Assembly (NCBI GenBank): GCA_900104855.1
Contig: FNSS01000001.1
Span: forward strand, 6,200,001-6,264,000
Origin: Rhizobiales bacterium GAS188
GTDB lineage: Bacteria > Pseudomonadota > Alphaproteobacteria > Rhizobiales > Beijerinckiaceae
Reading direction: 5' to 3'
DNA length: 64,000 nt
Made by a program: the position numbers and the translations under genes. This document shows, piece by piece, positions 59,668-64,000 of this stretch. Below the pieces are notes generated by a model. It made no database searches, was not told where the DNA came from, and saw nothing but the letters and a program-made list of their open reading frames with translations. Numbering within the stretch: the stretch's first letter is position 1; each line of letters begins with the position of its first letter.

Positions 59668-60672
59668 ATGGACGAGACGATTTCCGGCACAAACCCGGCT
59701 TCGGCCTTCGTCGGCATGTTCCAGGACCCGACGAATCGTTGGTTCGCCTTCTATCTCCTGGTGTCCTTCACGATCGGCTGCATCGTTTTCCTTGTGGAGG
59801 CGCGCCACGACCCGCATCTCGAGGAAGAAGGGCTCTTCCGCTATCTGTTTCCGAAACACATCTACACGCATCGTTCGGCCATCGCCGATTATTGGTTTTT
59901 CGTGATCAATAAGCTCCTGTTCGCCGCGGCTTTCGCCTCGCTGGTCGCGGTGAGCTCTTATTCGGCCGATGGGGTGAGCGCGGTGTTGGTCGCGATCGCG
60001 CCGTCGCCCGGGCTTGCCCCGCCCGCCTTCGTCGCGACCTTCACGGTCACCTGTGCCTGGGCGCTGGCGATGGATTTCGGCCTGTGGCTCGGCCATTACT
60101 GGCTCCACAAGGTCCCGATCCTATGGGAGTTCCACAAGGTGCATCATTCGGCCGAGGTGCTGACGCCCGCGACCGCCGGACGTGTGCATCCGGTGGAAGA
60201 TGCGCTCAACCTCCTGGTCGCGGGCACCTTTGGCGGCGCTACGCTGGCGCTGTGCAAATGGCTGTTCGGCCCGCAGGTCCAGGTGTTCAACGTGTTGCAG
60301 CTGAATGGGCTGATCGTGGTCTTCTACCTGTTCGGCTTCCATCTGCGCCATTCGCATATCTGGCTGCCCTATAAGGGCATTTGGGGGAAGCTTTTCGTCT
60401 CACCGGCCCATCACCAGCTGCACCACTCGGTGGCGCAGCGCCATTGGGACAAGAATATGGGCTTCGTCTTCGCCATCTGGGACTGGATGTTCGGCACGCT
60501 CTACGCCGTCGACAAGCGCGAGCCGATCCGGATCGGCATGAACGGCCATGAGGAGCCCGAATACCATTCGGTACGCGCCATGTATCTTCTGCCCTTCGTC
60601 AAAGCTTGGCGGCTGATTCGCGGGCACAAGCGCGGGATCGAAGGCCTCCCGCATTTGCCGCCGGCCGAGTAG
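59668..60672 (+). CDS. Sterol desaturase/fatty-acid hydroxylase family protein
   Basis: 334-residue di-iron membrane oxygenase. Histidine boxes: LGHYWLHK, EFHKVHHSAE, and AHHQLHHSV, preceded by an extra HLRHSH, spaced as in the family. About four membrane segments (FYLLVSFTIGCIVFLVEA; LLFAAAFASLVAVSSY; FVATFTVTCAWALAMDFGLWL; VFYLFGFHL). Members hydroxylate or desaturate sterols, carotenoids, alkylglycerols or fatty acids; the lipid here is unknown. The next gene converges and overlaps its last 74 bases. Confidence 0.88.
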   Translation: MDETISGTNPASAFVGMFQDPTNRWFAFYLLVSFTIGCIVFLVEARHDPHLEEEGLFRYLFPKHIYTHRSAIADYWFFVINKLLFAAAFASLVAVSSYSADGVSAVLVAIAPSPGLAPPAFVATFTVTCAWALAMDFGLWLGHYWLHKVPILWEFHKVHHSAEVLTPATAGRVHPVEDALNLLVAGTFGGATLALCKWLFGPQVQVFNVLQLNGLIVVFYLFGFHLRHSHIWLPYKGIWGKLFVSPAHHQLHHSVAQRHWDKNMGFVFAIWDWMFGTLYAVDKREPIRIGMNGHEEPEYHSVRAMYLLPFVKAWRLIRGHKRGIEGLPHLPPAE

Positions 60673-62047
60673 GCGGCGCGCGGGATATCTGCGACAGCAC
60701 GGCTTCGAGAAGCGGGGTCATGCTCGCCAGATGGCGGGTTTTGATGACCAAGTTCCAGAGCGGCTCGAATTTTTTCCAGCCGGCGGAATAAAAGAAGTGT
60801 TTCGCCTGGTGCTTCAAGCTGTCGTGCACGAGCGAGGCTCGGGCGATGTTCTTCCAGCCGTAGAAATCCGAATAGGCCCGGTCATACCCTAGTTTGAGCT
60901 CTTTCTCGGTCAGTTTCGCCGGCCTGTAGACGACGTGGCGCGTATCGTAGCGATCCCAATCGTGGCAGGTGATGCGGCCCTGCGCGGCGAGACGATCATA
61001 GAGCCGGGTTCCCGGATAGGGCGTCTGGATATGAAAGGTCGCCGTCGTCAGACCGTTGCGAACCGCCCAATCGACGGTGCGGTCAAAGACATCCGAGTCA
61101 TCGTCGTCCATGCCGAACACGAACGACCCGTTGATCATGATGCCCAAATCGCTCAGCCTTTGCACGGCCGCCTCGTAGTCTCGTGCGCGGCTCTGCTTTT
61201 TGTTGCTGGCTTGCAGATTGAGGGGACTGAAGGTTTCGAACCCGACGAACAGGCTGCGAAGGCCCGCGCCGGCGGCGCGCTCGATCAAATCACCCCTCAG
61301 AACAGAGTCCACGGTGGCGGCGCCTTGGAACAGGCGCCTCATGCCGCGCATGCCTTCAAACAAGCCTTCGGCAAAGCGTCGATTGCCGAGCAAATGGTCG
61401 TCGAGGAAATAAAGGTGACGTCCCGGCAACCGGTCAATCTCGGCAAGCGCGTCGTCGACCCGCTGCGTATAGAAACTGCGCCCTCCGGCAAAGAACGCGT
61501 CCTTGTAGCAAAAATCGCAATGTTGGGGACAACCGCGTGTAACGACGATTGAATTGGGGACGAGATAGAGATGGCGCTTGATGAGATCGCGCCTGATCGG
61601 CGGCACGTTCTCGATCGTGCGCCCGCTCGCGGAGGTGTAGCGCTTGGCTGCAACGTCCTTCCGGAAGTCAGCGAGGAATCTCGGGAAAGTTTGCTCGCCG
61701 GGACCGACGAAGATCGTATCGGCATGCGCCGCCGCCTCCTCTGGCAGCGACGTTACATGCAACCCGCCAAGCGCCACGAAGCAGCCCTTCGCGCGGTAGT
61801 GATCAGCGAGCGCGTAGGCGCGATAGGCGTTGGTGATGTAGACCTGGATGACAACCAGGTCCGGCGCGTCGTCGGCATGGAGCGGTTCCACGTGATCATC
61901 GATGAGTTCGGCCTCGTCGGTCGGCGACAAGAACGCCGCGAGCGTCGCCAAGCCAAGCGGTGGAAACAGCGAATACTTGACGGGTCGCCAGAACAGGCTC
62001 TTCGCCTCCGTCAAGGCAGGCAGAATGAACTTGACCTTCATCTTCAC
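60599..62047 (-). CDS. B12-binding-domain radical SAM protein
   Basis: 482 residues. The N-terminal cobalamin-binding-type domain (KVKFILPALTEAKSLFWRPVKYSLFPPLGLATLAAFL, then EPLHADDAPDLVVIQVYITNAYRAYALADHYRAKG and VALGGLHVTSLPEEAAAHADTIFVGPGE) lacks the DxHxxG motif. It resembles the BchE/HpnJ-like class that may or may not bind B12. The radical SAM core has the cluster motif RGCPQHCDFCYKDAFF (CxxxCxxC). FLDDHLLGNRRFAEGLF and SLFVGFETFSPLNLQASNKKQ follow the family pattern. Its C-terminal tail overlaps the hydroxylase gene on the opposite strand. A lipid-modification role is inference from context. Confidence 0.85.
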   Translation of the reverse strand: MKMKVKFILPALTEAKSLFWRPVKYSLFPPLGLATLAAFLSPTDEAELIDDHVEPLHADDAPDLVVIQVYITNAYRAYALADHYRAKGCFVALGGLHVTSLPEEAAAHADTIFVGPGEQTFPRFLADFRKDVAAKRYTSASGRTIENVPPIRRDLIKRHLYLVPNSIVVTRGCPQHCDFCYKDAFFAGGRSFYTQRVDDALAEIDRLPGRHLYFLDDHLLGNRRFAEGLFEGMRGMRRLFQGAATVDSVLRGDLIERAAGAGLRSLFVGFETFSPLNLQASNKKQSRARDYEAAVQRLSDLGIMINGSFVFGMDDDDSDVFDRTVDWAVRNGLTTATFHIQTPYPGTRLYDRLAAQGRITCHDWDRYDTRHVVYRPAKLTEKELKLGYDRAYSDFYGWKNIARASLVHDSLKHQAKHFFYSAGWKKFEPLWNLVIKTRHLASMTPLLEAVLSQISRAPPTRPAANAGGLRSRACARESAAKL

Positions 62048-62324
62048 CTAAGCTCCGGATTGCCCGCATCGAGATTGCGGTCATGCGCCGGCGCTTTGCA
62101 GAAGGCTTGCTCGAGATGACCAGGAATTCAGGATTCTAGCGCAGATTCTGTGCAGGCCGGGGCCGAGGGGAATGCAGATCAGCGGCGCGCGCCGGGCCCA
62201 GGACCGCGCCAGCCTGCGAGCACCTCACCCCGCCTCCGCGGCCGGCGTTGCGCGCCGACGATCGCGGCTCTCGTCCTGTCGTCGCATCATCCTTTTCGGA
62301 AAAGGGAGCTCCGGCTTCTGACGT

Positions 62325-63167
62325 TCAGGCCGGCCCTGTCGCGATCGGGCTGCCTGCGGTCGAGGCCCATTCGGTCCATGATCCGTCATAGAGCGCCTCG
62401 GCGGGGCGCCCGAGCTCGTCGAGGGCGAGCGAGATGATGGCCGCCGTCACGCCCGAGCCGCAACTGGTGATCACCGGCCGATCGCGGTCGAGGCCGGCAT
62501 CGTCGAGCAGCTGCGCGAGCTCGCTTGGGGATTTCAGCCTTCCCTTGTCGAGAAGCGTAGACGAGGGGGCATTCATAGCGCCCGGCATGTGCCCGCTGCG
62601 CAGCCCGGGGCGGATTTCGGGCGCTGCGCCCGTGAAGCGCTCGGCCGAGCGGGCATCGATCACCTGCGCCTTGCCGGTCTCGAGCGCCTCGCTCACCCGC
62701 GCCCGATCGGCCACTGCAGCGGCATTGAAATGCGTCGTGAAACTCGCCTTGGACCGCTTGACGAGCCCTGCCTCGGTCGGCCGGCCCTCGCTCAACCATT
62801 TCGGCAGGCCGCCATCGAGGATGCGCACATCGCGAGCGCCGAAAACGCGCAGCATCCACCAGACGCGCGGCGCCGAGCCGAGGCCGGCCCCGTCATAGAC
62901 GACGAGGGTCATCCGGTCGCCGATGCCGAGCTCGCCCATCTGGCGCGCGAATTGTTCGGGCGTGGGAATCATATGGGGCAAGGGAGAGGAGTGGTCGCTG
63001 ATCTCCTCGATGTCGAAATGCACTGCGCCCGGGATATGGGCCGTGAGATATTCGGCCTTTCCGTCGCGGTTCAGCGCCGGCAGATACCAGGAGCCGTCGA
63101 TCACGGCGAGATCGGGCGCCTTGAGGTTCTCCCCAAGCCAGTCCGTGGAAACGAGGTTCTTGGGCAT
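62325..63167 (-). CDS. sseA: 3-mercaptopyruvate sulfurtransferase
   Basis: 280-residue double-rhodanese protein. The first, inactive domain has VIDGSWYLP, GAVHFDIEEISDHSSPLPHMIP and TLVVYDGAGLGSAPRVWWMLRVFGA. The second has VIDARSAERFTG, RSGHMPGAMNAPSSTLLD and the active loop TSCGSGVTAAII. CG(S/T)GVT marks mercaptopyruvate rather than thiosulfate specificity. It transfers sulfane sulfur from 3-mercaptopyruvate to thiols or cyanide in the cytoplasm. GGAGATTGCG precedes ATG 63167. It is monocistronic and diverges from the MFS gene. Confidence 0.92.
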   Translation of the reverse strand: MPKNLVSTDWLGENLKAPDLAVIDGSWYLPALNRDGKAEYLTAHIPGAVHFDIEEISDHSSPLPHMIPTPEQFARQMGELGIGDRMTLVVYDGAGLGSAPRVWWMLRVFGARDVRILDGGLPKWLSEGRPTEAGLVKRSKASFTTHFNAAAVADRARVSEALETGKAQVIDARSAERFTGAAPEIRPGLRSGHMPGAMNAPSSTLLDKGRLKSPSELAQLLDDAGLDRDRPVITSCGSGVTAAIISLALDELGRPAEALYDGSWTEWASTAGSPIATGPA

Positions 63168-63425
63168 CGCAATCTCCGATCTGTCGCGACCACATGCAGG
63201 AAGCCGCCTCGGCGGTTGGCACGACAGCGACTTGGCACGATATCGTGACGTGGCAGGTCCTGTCCAAGGACTGAGACCGCAAAGATCACCCTTCAGGCGC
63301 CCGAAGACTGGATGCCTGCCATGAGCGCCGATCCTTGACGCTTGCGCGCTTTTCACATCGTGTGCGCTCCGCTCTGGCGGAGTTCGCGCCAGTCCCCTGG
63401 GATGGAACGGCGAGGCGGAAGCGAA

Positions 63426-64000
63426 ATGGCGGCTGTGACGGAGGCGGGGGACCGTCTGGCAAGGTTCAACGCTTGGGTGCTGGCCGCGGCCGCGGCGCTC
63501 GCCGGCGCCAATGCCAGCGTGGTCGTCGCGACGAGCGGGCTCGTCGGGCGCGTGCTGACGGGCGAGATGAAGCTCGCCACCATTCCGGTGCTCACTTTCG
63601 TCATCGGCACTGCCGTCTCGGCCTTCCCGGCTGCCTTCTCGATGCGCCGCTTCGGGCGCCGCAACGGCTTTGCGGGCGGGGCGCTGTTCGGTGTTCTGGC
63701 TGGGGTCCTGGGCGCGGTCGCCATCATCCATGGCAGTTTCCTGCTCTTCTGCATCGCGACCTTCAGCTGCGGCGCCTATCAGGCCTTCGTGGTGCAATAC
63801 CGCTTCGCGGCCGCCGATACGGCAACGCCCGCCTACCGCCCCCGTGTCATCGCGCTCGCCTTGGGAGGCGGGCTCGCCGCAGCTTTCGTCGGCCCGCAGC
63901 TCGTGATCCAGACACAGGATATGTGGGCGCCCTATCTTTTCGCCGCGACCTATGTGGCGCAAGCCGCCTTCGCGGCGATCGCCTTCTTTGTGCTGCTGCT
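63426..64000 (+). CDS. MFS transporter (3' part outside window)
   Basis: At least 191 residues, open to the window end. Six hydrophobic segments are visible, beginning FNAWVLAAAAALAGANASVVVATSGLVGRVL, then PVLTFVIGTAVSAFPAAFSMRRFGRRNGFAGGALFGVLAGVLGA with the basic MFS loop RRFGRRNG, GSFLLFCIATFSCGAYQAFVVQYRFAAAD and PRVIALALGGGLAAAFVGPQLV. The pattern fits MFS members of the YbfB/ArsJ-like or drug-efflux type without a clear substrate. Start ATG 63426 has GGCGGAAGC before it; an in-frame ATG at 63402 is possible. Confidence 0.8.
   Translation, partial: MAAVTEAGDRLARFNAWVLAAAAALAGANASVVVATSGLVGRVLTGEMKLATIPVLTFVIGTAVSAFPAAFSMRRFGRRNGFAGGALFGVLAGVLGAVAIIHGSFLLFCIATFSCGAYQAFVVQYRFAAADTATPAYRPRVIALALGGGLAAAFVGPQLVIQTQDMWAPYLFAATYVAQAAFAAIAFFVLL

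Overview
The window is high-GC and densely coded. Its core genes point to an alphaproteobacterium, most likely Hyphomicrobiales (Rhizobiales). The evidence is the homodimeric NADP isocitrate dehydrogenase, the hom-glpX pair, a DUF5330 protein, SufE, the exported Msr pair and the style of the sensor kinases. This is inference from gene families; no rRNA is present. One tRNA, Lys(CUU), lies at 30.66-30.74 kb.

Layout. 0-6 kb: the 5' end of a CYP153-like P450 (minus strand), a 43-residue lipoprotein missed by length cut-offs, and a CUT2-type sugar ABC transporter (binding protein, double ATPase, two permeases). 6-17.6 kb is accessory in character: an orphan ParA, an EcsC-like protein, an ArsR-SRPBCC operon with a clear operator, an exported hydrolase, a GST, a fold-IV transaminase followed by a divergent alanine-racemase homologue, a large repeat-bearing autotransporter and an EamA exporter.

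17.6-21 kb is rearranged. A yaaC-family gene has lost its 5' end against a 3'-truncated gamma-butyrobetaine-dioxygenase-like gene. It is also split by a 1.14-kb element with 26-bp terminal inverted repeats and a CTAG duplication. The only gene in that element is a ModA-like periplasmic binding protein; no transposase is visible. Removing the element restores the yaaC reading frame exactly. This is the most unusual structure in the window.

21.3-30.4 kb is a catabolic locus. A seven-gene minus-strand operon (aldehyde dehydrogenase, class III aminotransferase, FAD amine/amino-acid oxidase, polar amino-acid-type ABC transporter) diverges from an IclR regulator and a 3-hydroxyacyl-CoA-dehydrogenase-like gene. 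Three copies of one operator-like motif lie between the two units. The substrate is unknown, probably an amino acid or amine.

30.7-64 kb is mainly chromosomal housekeeping: tRNA-Lys, a cyclase, an HpcH/HpaI aldolase, an SSF-PAS-kinase-receiver hybrid sensor, a cyclic-nucleotide-gated channel, an FMN alpha-hydroxyacid dehydrogenase, hom, glpX, the alpha-2-macroglobulin/pbpC pair, msrB-msrA, an AraC regulator, lipB, icd, a LigT-like phosphoesterase, sufE, DUF5330, a PAS kinase, a sterol-desaturase-family hydroxylase converging on a B12-radical SAM enzyme, a mercaptopyruvate sulfurtransferase and a partial MFS transporter. Palindromic MITE-like repeats of about 120-200 bp occupy three intergenic gaps, with a short fragment of the family in a fourth.
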